NCBI GenBank assembly: GCA_903856995.1
Contig: CAIODK010000289.1
Coordinates: 1-5,368 of the forward strand
DNA from: an uncultured Burkholderiales bacterium
GTDB taxonomy: Bacteria; Pseudomonadota; Gammaproteobacteria; Burkholderiales; Burkholderiaceae_C
Length of the DNA stretch: 5,368 nucleotides
Direction of reading: 5' to 3'
The notes under the pieces: model-generated
The model's input: only the letters and a program-made list of their open reading frames with translations
Told to the model about the DNA's origin: nothing
Database searches by the model: none
Shown: piece after piece, positions 1 to 5,368 of the stretch
Layout: each line of letters starts with the position of its first letter
Numbering within the stretch: the stretch's first letter is position 1
Made by a program: the position numbers and the translations under genes

Positions 1-175
1 CCGACGCGATTCATACTAAAAACGTACTGAGCCATTGGTGTTTCTTTCGGGTAGCGAATGCAATAAAACAACAATTATCCCATCTCGGGCAAACCATGCG
101 ACAATCATTTCCGTTGCCGCCGCCAGTTGCCGCAACATCAGCACTTCTGCTGGGGCTTGTTCCAAACACCTCTGT

Positions 176-204
176 TTGTGATTTTTTGAGCTCACCTGTA
201 AATA
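176..204 (+). promoter_or_regulatory. Candidate sigma70-type promoter for the helicase gene
   Basis: TTGTGA (176-181) and TAAATA (199-204) are separated by exactly 17 nt, with a TG just before the second hexamer. Each hexamer matches the sigma70 consensus at four or five of six positions. Transcription would start near 210-212 and give a leader of about 65 nt. A second -10-like hexamer, TATAAC (214-219), has no convincing -35. This promoter would start inside the 5' arm of the hairpin at 206-249, so either that hairpin is shortened in the transcript or a promoter further upstream is used. Pattern match only. Confidence 0.4.
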
Positions 205-205
205 T

Positions 206-249
206 CGCCAACCTATAACTGGGTGGCCTTCGGGCCGAGTGGGTTGGTG
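206..249 (+). other. Potential long hairpin in the helicase leader, capped by a UUCG tetraloop
   Basis: The arm CGCCAACC (206-213) can pair with GGTTGGTG (242-249) over eight positions with one G-U pair, and the helix can continue with U214-G241, A215-U240 and U216-G239. After an asymmetric internal loop, GGCC (225-228) pairs with GGCC (233-236) around a TTCG loop (229-232), an exceptionally stable RNA tetraloop type. No T-tract follows on either strand, so it is not a normal intrinsic terminator. Its place just before the helicase start suggests an mRNA leader structure, if transcription starts upstream of 206. Confidence 0.45.
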
Positions 250-253
250 TCAT

Positions 254-269
254 GCGCTGACATAAGCGC
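254..269 (+). other. Small hairpin beside the helicase start codon
   Basis: GCGCT (254-258) and AGCGC (265-269) form a perfect 5-bp stem around the loop GACATA. The stem ends six bases before the ATG at 276 and occupies the place where a Shine-Dalgarno sequence would normally lie. No AGGAG-like sequence is visible there. It may affect ribosome access, but a 5-bp stem can occur by chance. Confidence 0.35.
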
Positions 270-275
270 TCCATC

Positions 276-2108
276 ATGAAATTTGAAGAATTGAATTTGG
301 CTCCGGCCATCTTAAAAGCCGTACTCGAACAGGGTTACGAAACTCCCACCCCCATCCAAGCCCAAGCTATCCCCGCCGTTCTCGCGGGCCATGACTTGTT
401 AGCAGGCGCCCAAACCGGCACCGGTAAAACAGCGGCGTTCACACTGCCCCTGCTGCACAAGCTCACCATGAGCCGCAGCAAAGAAAACAAATTTGGCGTC
501 TACGGCGTGCGCGCCTTGGTCCTGACCCCCACCCGTGAGCTCGCTGCGCAGGTGGAAGAGTCTGTCCGTGGTTACGGCAAATATTTGCAACTCACCTCCA
601 CCGTCATCTTTGGCGGCGTGGGCATGAACCCCCAAGTGGCCCGCATTAAAAAAGGCGTGGACATTCTGGTGGCCACCCCAGGCCGCTTGCTCGACTTGCA
701 ACAGCAAGGTCTGCTCGACTTGTCCACCGTGGAAATCTTGGTGCTCGACGAAGCCGACCGCATGTTGGACATGGGCTTTATCCATGACGTCAAAAAGATC
801 TTGGCCTTGGTGCCCAAAGACAAACAAAGCTTGTTGTTCTCGGCGACCTTCAGCGACGAAATTCGCGAATTGGCTGGCAACTTGCTAAAAAACCCGCAAA
901 GCATCCAAGTCACGCCCAGCAACACCACTGTGCAGCGCATCACGCAAACGGTTCATACCGTGGGCCGCGGCAAGAAAAAGGCTTTGCTGGCACACATCAT
1001 CAATGAACACAATTGGAGCCAAGTTCTGGTGTTCACACGCACCAAGTTTGGCGCCAACAACGTGGCTGAGTTTTTGACCAAAAACGGCATCAGCGCCATG
1101 GCGCTGCACGGCAACAAGAGTCAAACTGCTCGCACGCAAGCCTTGGCTGGCTTCAAGAGCGGCGATATTCGCGCCTTGGTGGCCACTGACATTGCTGCAC
1201 GTGGTATCGACATCGATGAGTTGCCACACGTGGTGAACTATGAAATCCCGAACATCAGCGAAGACTATGTGCACCGCATCGGCCGTACAGGTCGTGCGGG
1301 TTCGAGCGGCGAGGCGGTGAGCTTGGTGTCTTTGGATGAACAAGGCTTCATGCGCGACATCGAAATCTTCACCAAACAACAAGTGCCAGTCGTTGTCGTC
1401 GAAGGCTTCGGCCCCGATGCAGACGAAAAGGCCGAGCCCATTGCCATGGGTCGTCAAACCCTGTGGGGCGGTATCGGCAAGCCCCCAGGCCGTGACGTGA
1501 TGGCTGCGGCAGCCAAAGCGGCTCGCGGCGAAATGATGCAACGCATTCGCGACACCAAACCCGCTGGCGGCGGTCGCAATGGCGGCGGCGGTCGTGGCGG
1601 CCAAGGTGGGGGGGCAGAAGCCCGCGCACCACGTCCAAGCGGCCATGTGAGTCGTGACCGCAATGGCGATCGTCCTGCCCGCGATGGTGACCGTGCCCAG
1701 TTTGGTGACCGCCCTCCTCGTGAAGGCGGCAATCGCCCACAAGGCCAAGGCGCACGCCCGCCACGTCAGTTCGACAACCGTGGCCCACGCAATGACGCAC
1801 CACGCCCACCACGTGACTTTGATGCACCGCGCGCACCCCGTCGCGACGATGATGAGTTCCAACCCCGTGCCAACGCGCACTTGGGCACCCAAAGCGGTGT
1901 CAACGCTTTTGGCCACAAAAACCAAGGTGGTGCTCAACGCCAGCCTGACCCAACACGCACCAGCGTCGATTTGATGACCGAACGCAAACGCGGTGGAGGT
2001 GGCGGTGGCTTCGGTCGCCGTCCAAGCGGTGGTGGTGGTGGTGGTGGCAATCGCTCCGGCGGTGGCGGCCGCTCAGGCGGTGGATTTGGCGGCGGTTACG
2101 GCCGCTAA
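276..2108 (+). CDS. rhlE: DEAD-box ATP-dependent RNA helicase, RhlE type
   Basis: Cytoplasmic ATP-driven helicase of 610 residues that opens short RNA duplexes. The RhlE family is linked to ribosome assembly, RNA turnover and cold adaptation. All core motifs are visible: Q motif with F3 and Q28, motif I AQTGTGKT (45-52), Ia PTRELAAQ (85-92), Ib TPGRL (134-138), II DEAD (158-161), III SAT (189-191), motif V around TDIAARGID (304-312) and VI HRIGRTGR (333-340). From about residue 430 the protein becomes a disordered tail rich in Gly, Arg, Pro and Asp, with RGG-like groups and a final poly-Gly stretch; such tails bind RNA nonspecifically. The tail makes it longer than a core of about 400 residues. 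The start is chosen because MKFEELNL matches the family N-terminus, although no clear Shine-Dalgarno precedes it. The gene appears monocistronic and converges on the ferredoxin gene. RhlE is favoured over other DEAD-box paralogs by the Q-motif region and tail, but the paralog is not certain. Confidence 0.93.
   Translation: MKFEELNLAPAILKAVLEQGYETPTPIQAQAIPAVLAGHDLLAGAQTGTGKTAAFTLPLLHKLTMSRSKENKFGVYGVRALVLTPTRELAAQVEESVRGYGKYLQLTSTVIFGGVGMNPQVARIKKGVDILVATPGRLLDLQQQGLLDLSTVEILVLDEADRMLDMGFIHDVKKILALVPKDKQSLLFSATFSDEIRELAGNLLKNPQSIQVTPSNTTVQRITQTVHTVGRGKKKALLAHIINEHNWSQVLVFTRTKFGANNVAEFLTKNGISAMALHGNKSQTARTQALAGFKSGDIRALVATDIAARGIDIDELPHVVNYEIPNISEDYVHRIGRTGRAGSSGEAVSLVSLDEQGFMRDIEIFTKQQVPVVVVEGFGPDADEKAEPIAMGRQTLWGGIGKPPGRDVMAAAAKAARGEMMQRIRDTKPAGGGRNGGGGRGGQGGGAEARAPRPSGHVSRDRNGDRPARDGDRAQFGDRPPREGGNRPQGQGARPPRQFDNRGPRNDAPRPPRDFDAPRAPRRDDDEFQPRANAHLGTQSGVNAFGHKNQGGAQRQPDPTRTSVDLMTERKRGGGGGGFGRRPSGGGGGGGNRSGGGGRSGGGFGGGYGR
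2028..2048 (+). repeat. Trinucleotide repeat (GGT)6-GGC in the helicase tail
   Basis: Six consecutive GGT codons (2028-2045) followed by GGC encode seven glycines, residues 585-591 of the helicase. Other glycine runs nearby mix GGC, GGT and GGA, so this is the only pure repeat. Slippage here would change the number of glycines in steps of one without shifting the frame. Confidence 0.9.
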
Positions 2109-2111
2109 GCC

Positions 2112-2426
2112 TCAAAGATCCAGCATCAACACCGCAGTTTTGCTGCGTGAACAGCAAGGCGTGAACTGATCGTTCGCGTCTTGCTCTTCGCCGCTCAAAT
2201 ACATGTCGCGGTGATCTGGCACGCCGCCCACAACACGGGTCAGGCAAGTGCCACAAATGCCTTGACCACACGACATGGGCACATCAATTCCTGCAACTTC
2301 TAGCACTTGCAAGGCAGTTTGATCAGCGCCCACTTGCAGTCGTTGGACTGACTTCACGAGCTCGAGGGTGAATACCCCGTCGCTGCCCACGGGCGTGTCG
2401 ATGCCGCCATTCAAGTTCTTGCTCAT
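2112..2426 (-). CDS. Stand-alone 2Fe-2S ferredoxin matching the C-terminal domain of VanB
   Basis: A 104-residue plant-type ferredoxin, probably the direct electron donor to the Rieske oxygenase encoded just upstream. The cluster ligands are C53, C58, C61 and C91, the CX4CX2CX29C spacing of plant-type ferredoxins; C92 is an extra adjacent cysteine. The segments CGTCLTRV, PDHRDMYL, DQFTPCCSR and the end LMLDL are typical of the last domain of vanillate O-demethylase reductases. Those proteins are about 310-320 residues and also carry flavin- and NAD-binding domains, which are absent here. The ATG overlaps the vanA stop in an ATGA (2423-2426) and has a strong AGGAG ribosome site (2434-2438) seven bases away, so this is a proper start and not a leftover fragment. 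It is the last gene of the operon. No symbol is given because calling it vanB would imply reductase activity. Confidence 0.9.
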   Translation of the reverse strand: MSKNLNGGIDTPVGSDGVFTLELVKSVQRLQVGADQTALQVLEVAGIDVPMSCGQGICGTCLTRVVGGVPDHRDMYLSGEEQDANDQFTPCCSRSKTAVLMLDL

Positions 2427-3463
2427 ACTGCAGCTCCTGTATTTTCTTGAGTCAAGAGACGATCAATCACGCGGCGCGATTGCACGCCGCCTGCATCAAT
2501 GTTGAGCATCAGTAAGTTGCGCTCAGGGTACTTGTTCAAGTTACGTTGCTGCGACTCCAGCATCTCTAAATCTTCAGAAAAAATCTTGCCTTGGCCTTCG
2601 CGAATCATGGCGGTCAATTCAGCGTTCTCAGGCTGAAACTGGCGGGCCATGCCCCAGAAATAAAGAATCGAGGTTTCGGTTTCGGGCGTGATGAAGTCCA
2701 CCACCACGCTCGAAGCTTTGTATTCTTGTGGCGCGTCGTAGCCACCTTTGCCCGCATGGGCCACGCCCACTTCAATCATCACGTGGCTCGGTGGCGTGAA
2801 GTGGCAAATCTGCCAGCGGTCTACTGGCACATCGTCGGCCAAGTTGTTACTGCGCAGCGCCATTTGCCAAAATGGCGGAGCTGAGATGTTTTCCATGAAG
2901 CGGCTGGTGATGACGTGGTCGCCCTCCACCTTGGTGGTGCACGGCACTTCGTCAATTTCCTTCTGCCCGATGCTGGTCGAGTGCACATAGGTTTCGTGCG
3001 TCAAGTCCATAAGGTTGTCGATCATCAGCTGGTAATTGCATTGGATGTGATACAGCCCTCCACCATACGCCCATGCGGGATTGTCGAAAAACTCAAACAC
3101 AGGCATGGCAGCTTCGTCGGCCAACGCCACATCACCCGGCCACACCCAAATGAAGCCATAGCGCTCCACCACTGCAAAGCTGCGAATGGCTGGAAAGCCA
3201 CGCACACGTTGGCCTGGCATGGCTACCGTTTTTCCATCACAGCCCATTTCTAAGCCGTGGTAACCACACACCAACTTACCGTTACACACCTTGCCGAGAG
3301 ACAAAGGCGCACCACGGTGCGGGCAAAAGTCTTCCAATGCCGACACTTTGCCGCCATCGCCACGGTAGAACACCATGGACTCGCCGCAGATGGTGCGGCC
3401 CAAAGGCTTGTCCTGCACATCAGCCGACGTGGCGGCCAGATACCAAGTATTTTTCAAAAACAT
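2423..3463 (-). CDS. vanA: Vanillate O-demethylase oxygenase subunit (Rieske non-heme iron oxygenase)
   Basis: A 346-residue cytoplasmic oxygenase, close to the usual VanA length. The family uses O2 and electrons from a partner to remove the methyl group of vanillate as formaldehyde, giving protocatechuate. The N-terminal Rieske domain has ligands C47, H49, C66 and H69 in CPH-X16-CGYH. The catalytic domain has NLMDLTHETYVH at 150-161, with H156 and H161 as iron ligands and D153 as the likely electron bridge; D298 in SEDLEMLE is the probable third iron ligand. The start MFLKNTWYLAA and many internal blocks agree with remembered VanA sequences, which favours VanA over other O-demethylases such as those for dicamba, syringate or toluenesulfonate. 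Actual substrate is still inferred. The start is 21 nt after the livF stop, with a modest AAGAAG ribosome site six bases before the ATG. Its stop overlaps the ferredoxin start, implying coupled translation. Confidence 0.9.
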   Translation of the reverse strand: MFLKNTWYLAATSADVQDKPLGRTICGESMVFYRGDGGKVSALEDFCPHRGAPLSLGKVCNGKLVCGYHGLEMGCDGKTVAMPGQRVRGFPAIRSFAVVERYGFIWVWPGDVALADEAAMPVFEFFDNPAWAYGGGLYHIQCNYQLMIDNLMDLTHETYVHSTSIGQKEIDEVPCTTKVEGDHVITSRFMENISAPPFWQMALRSNNLADDVPVDRWQICHFTPPSHVMIEVGVAHAGKGGYDAPQEYKASSVVVDFITPETETSILYFWGMARQFQPENAELTAMIREGQGKIFSEDLEMLESQQRNLNKYPERNLLMLNIDAGGVQSRRVIDRLLTQENTGAAV

Positions 3464-3484
3464 AGGTTGCTTCTTTCTCGCTAT

Positions 3485-4222
3485 TCAATCGACACGGGCC
3501 ACGCCCAAGAGGTGGTCAAGCAGTTCGCGTTGGTCCAACAGCACTTGGGCGTTACCGCTGTGCACCACCGTGCCGTGGTCGAGCACCACGGCTTGATGGC
3601 TGATTTTCAAAATGGCTTGTGGATGCTGCTCGACGATGATGGCGCTCAGACCTTCTTCGCGTGTGATGCGCGCGATGGCGCGCAACAGCTCTTCCACAAT
3701 GATGGGGGCCAAGCCTTCTAGCGGCTCATCCAGCAACAGTAAACGCGGGTTCAACACCAAGGCGCGGCCAACCGCCAACATTTGTTGCTCACCGCCCGAA
3801 AGCTGCGTGCCCAAGTTGTCTTGGCGCTCGGCCAAGCGGGGGAACAACTCATACACGCGCTCGGGTGTCCAAGCGCGGTGCTGGCTGTATCGACCCTCGC
3901 GCGCAACAGCCGTAAGGTTTTCATGCACGGTGAGCGATTTGAAAATATTGCGCTCTTGCGGCACCCAGCCAATGCCCGCTGCTGCACGGTCGTGCGGGGC
4001 CATGCGGTGTAACGGCACACCACCTAAATAGATGCTGCCGCCATGCTGCGTGGTCACGCCCACCAAGGTGTCCATCAACGTGGTTTTACCTGTGCCGTTG
4101 CGGCCCAACAAGGCCAAGGTTTCACCCTCGTTCACGCTGAGTGAAATGTCATGCAACACCACGGCTTCGCCATAGCCTGCGCTCAAACCGTCGATGCGTA
4201 ATAGTTCGTTGGCTTTAGTCAT
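3485..4222 (-). CDS. livF: Liv-type ABC transporter ATP-binding protein, LivF-like
   Basis: One of two ATPases that drive a branched-chain amino acid type (HAAT family) importer from the inner face of the membrane. The 245-residue protein has Walker A GRNGTGKT (40-47), Q-loop Q89 in VPQERNIF, signature LSGGEQQ (141-147), Walker B LLLLD with catalytic E166 (161-166), and H-loop H200 in VEQH. Length and the VPQERNIF and DEPLEGLAP blocks are typical of LivF. The start at 4222 gives an ATGACTAA overlap of 8 nt with the end of livG and has a run of six G five bases upstream. A longer frame from 4267 would overlap livG by 53 nt and adds residues unlike the family. Family members carry leucine, urea, amides or aromatic acids. 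The downstream vanA suggests an aromatic substrate, but the ATPase itself does not show specificity. Confidence 0.92.
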   Translation of the reverse strand: MTKANELLRIDGLSAGYGEAVVLHDISLSVNEGETLALLGRNGTGKTTLMDTLVGVTTQHGGSIYLGGVPLHRMAPHDRAAAGIGWVPQERNIFKSLTVHENLTAVAREGRYSQHRAWTPERVYELFPRLAERQDNLGTQLSGGEQQMLAVGRALVLNPRLLLLDEPLEGLAPIIVEELLRAIARITREEGLSAIIVEQHPQAILKISHQAVVLDHGTVVHSGNAQVLLDQRELLDHLLGVARVD

Positions 4223-4988
4223 GGCTGCCCCCCAAATACACGGCTTTGACTTGCGGGTCATGCGCAATTTCTTGCGGCGTGCCCTCGGTCAACACCGCGC
4301 CGTTGACTAACACGGTGATGCGGTCGGCAAAGTTAAACACCAAATCCATGTCGTGCTCAATCAGGACGACGGACACATCGCTGGGCAAGGCAGCCACGGT
4401 TTGCAACAACTCATCGCGCTCACCAGCAGGCACGCCGGCCACAGGCTCGTCGAGCAACAACACGCGGGGCTCGCAAGCCAAGGCAATCGCCATCTCTAGC
4501 AAGCGGCGTTTGCCGTAAGCCAAATGCTCGGTGCGCTGCTGCATCACATCGGTGAGGTGAAACTGTTCCAGCAATTGTTCGGCCCGCTCGGTGATGGCCG
4601 CGCTGCGCCCCAGCGGTTGCCACCAACGGGCACCCTCGCCACGGTTCTGAGTGACCACCATGGCCAGCGTTTCTAAAGGCGTGAGCGAGTTGAACAGCTG
4701 GTTGATTTGAAACGTACGCACCATGCCGCGTGCCACACGCTGATGCGGGGCTAGGCTAGAAATATCTTCACCCTGCAACACAATGCAACCTTCGGTCGCT
4801 GGCAACACGCCAGTCATCAAGTTGATGAGCGTGGTTTTACCTGCGCCATTAGGGCCGATCAGTGCATGACGCGCACCATGCGCGATATTGAGGTTGACAT
4901 GGTCGGTGGCGGTGATGCCGCCGAAACGTTTGACCAGCCCTTGCGTTTGCAAGGCGTACCCGCTGTGGTTAGAAGACACCGCGCTCAT
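4215..4988 (-). CDS. livG: Liv-type ABC transporter ATP-binding protein, LivG-like
   Basis: Second ATPase of the same importer, 257 residues. It shows Walker A GPNGAGKT (45-52), Q-loop Q94 in RTFQINQLF, signature LAYGKRR (156-162), Walker B VLLLDE (176-181) and H-loop H212 in IEHDMDLVF. The IEHDMDLVF block and the C-terminal GTPQEIAHDPQVKAVYLGG are typical of LivG. Just after Walker B it reads DEPVAGVPAGE, where the usual LivG form is DEPAAGLNP followed by a helix. The start at 4988 overlaps the livM stop in ATGA and has an AGAGGGG ribosome site (4994-5000). A longer frame from 5027 adds 13 residues lying inside livM and is not favoured. Translation of livM, livG and livF is probably coupled. 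Confidence 0.92.
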   Translation of the reverse strand: MSAVSSNHSGYALQTQGLVKRFGGITATDHVNLNIAHGARHALIGPNGAGKTTLINLMTGVLPATEGCIVLQGEDISSLAPHQRVARGMVRTFQINQLFNSLTPLETLAMVVTQNRGEGARWWQPLGRSAAITERAEQLLEQFHLTDVMQQRTEHLAYGKRRLLEMAIALACEPRVLLLDEPVAGVPAGERDELLQTVAALPSDVSVVLIEHDMDLVFNFADRITVLVNGAVLTEGTPQEIAHDPQVKAVYLGGSHD

Positions 4989-5368
4989 GACTGCCCCTCT
5001 TTGCGTGCCGCAGAAAACCAAGTCCATGGACGAATCAAGCGTTCACGGCCAACCAACACCAGCACCACCAAAAACAGGCCCATCCAAAACGTCCAGTATT
5101 GCGGGGTGATGTTGGCAATCACGTCGTACATCAACTTGAACGCCACTGCGCCTGCGATGCCGCCATACAACCAACCCACGCCACCAATGGCGAGCATCAG
5201 CATGACGTCGGCAGAGCGGTCGACCGAAAACACATCAAGCGATGCAAAGCCCGTGGTCTGCGCCATCAATGCACCCGCCGCACCGGCAACGCCAGCCGCC
5301 ACGGTGTAGACCACCGCCAAACGTGCAGTAACAGGAATGCCGATCGCCATGGCGCGCAAACGGTTGTC
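4985..5368 (-). CDS. livM: Liv-type ABC transporter permease, LivM-like (partial, 5' end outside the window)
   Basis: The last 127 residues of an inner-membrane permease of the HAAT importer; full LivM-type proteins are usually over 300 residues, so the larger N-terminal part lies past the right edge. The fragment begins with DNRLRAMAIGIPVT, matching the cytoplasmic loop that contacts the ATPases. It then has hydrophobic segments at about fragment residues 13-34, 52-78 and 87-102, ending in a short charged tail. The block LAIGGVGWLYGGIAGAV corresponds to the conserved GG-G-L-GP-GA region of the family. A TTG at 5359 could be read as a start, but it is an internal codon because the open frame and homology continue to the edge. 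The substrate-binding protein and LivH-type partner are not in the window. Confidence 0.88.
   Translation of the reverse strand, partial: DNRLRAMAIGIPVTARLAVVYTVAAGVAGAAGALMAQTTGFASLDVFSVDRSADVMLMLAIGGVGWLYGGIAGAVAFKLMYDVIANITPQYWTFWMGLFLVVLVLVGRERLIRPWTWFSAARKEGQS

Noticed and set aside
113..136. GTTGC...GCAAC inverted repeat upstream of the helicase as an operator or terminator
   Set aside because: Only five pairs across a 14-nt loop within a repetitive GCC/GTTGC stretch, with no T-tract and no known operator pattern.
11..310. Open frame of 99 codons on the minus strand covering the region before the helicase
   Set aside because: It overlaps the helicase start and the candidate promoter, has no recognisable domain and no clear ribosome site. 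A small real gene cannot be fully excluded.
885..1937. Open frame of 350 codons on the minus strand, antisense to the helicase
   Set aside because: It lies wholly opposite a gene with all DEAD-box motifs, its composition is Ala/Thr/His-rich as expected from reading biased codons backwards, and it shows no domain.
1654..1974. Open frame of 106 codons on the plus strand within the helicase tail
   Set aside because: It is a frame-shifted reading of the low-complexity tail, with Ala/His/Met repeats and no start signal or recognisable family.
2089..2105. Hairpin GCGGC/GCCGC at the helicase 3' end as a terminator
   Set aside because: The stem is only 5 bp, lies in glycine codons and is not followed by a T-tract on either strand.
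4223..4267. Longer N-terminus for the LivF-like protein starting at 4267
   Set aside because: It would overlap livG by 53 nt and adds a basic segment not typical of LivF; the start at 4222 has the usual short overlap and a G-rich site upstream.
4989..5027. Longer N-terminus for the LivG-like protein starting at 5027
   Set aside because: The added residues are a shifted reading of livM; the ATGA junction at 4985-4988 with AGAGGGG upstream is a better start.

Overview
The window looks like chromosomal DNA of a betaproteobacterium, most likely Burkholderiales of the Comamonadaceae type (Limnohabitans, Rhodoferax and Polaromonas are plausible). This is inferred from recalled protein family resemblance, the glycine/arginine-rich RhlE tail and the moderately high GC content. 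No database search was possible, so the genus is a guess.

Layout, left to right. Positions 1-275 hold no supported gene. They contain a candidate sigma70-type promoter (176-204) and two potential RNA hairpins (206-249 and 254-269) directly in front of the first gene. Positions 276-2108 (+) encode a DEAD-box RNA helicase of the RhlE type with an approximately 180-residue disordered Gly/Arg-rich tail. The remaining genes all lie on the minus strand and read from the right edge leftwards: a livM-like permease (4985-5368, cut by the window edge), livG-like ATPase (4215-4988), livF-like ATPase (3485-4222), a vanA-type Rieske oxygenase (2423-3463) and a small 2Fe-2S ferredoxin (2112-2426). Their junctions are a 4-nt overlap, an 8-nt overlap, a 21-nt gap and a 4-nt overlap, so they almost certainly form one operon whose promoter lies beyond the right edge.

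How the genes may work together. The Liv-type (HAAT family) ABC importer probably brings in an aromatic acid instead of, or as well as, amino acids. The Rieske oxygenase closely resembles vanillate O-demethylase and would demethylate it, with electrons from the ferredoxin. The most notable point is that this electron carrier corresponds only to the C-terminal ferredoxin domain of VanB. The flavin/NAD reductase part is absent, and there is no room for it between vanA and the ferredoxin or after the ferredoxin. A separate reductase encoded elsewhere would be needed, turning the usual two-component enzyme into a three-component one.

The operon ends head-on against the helicase gene with only 3 nt between the two stop codons and no recognisable terminator. 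I saw no tRNA, rRNA, CRISPR array, insertion sequence or attachment site.
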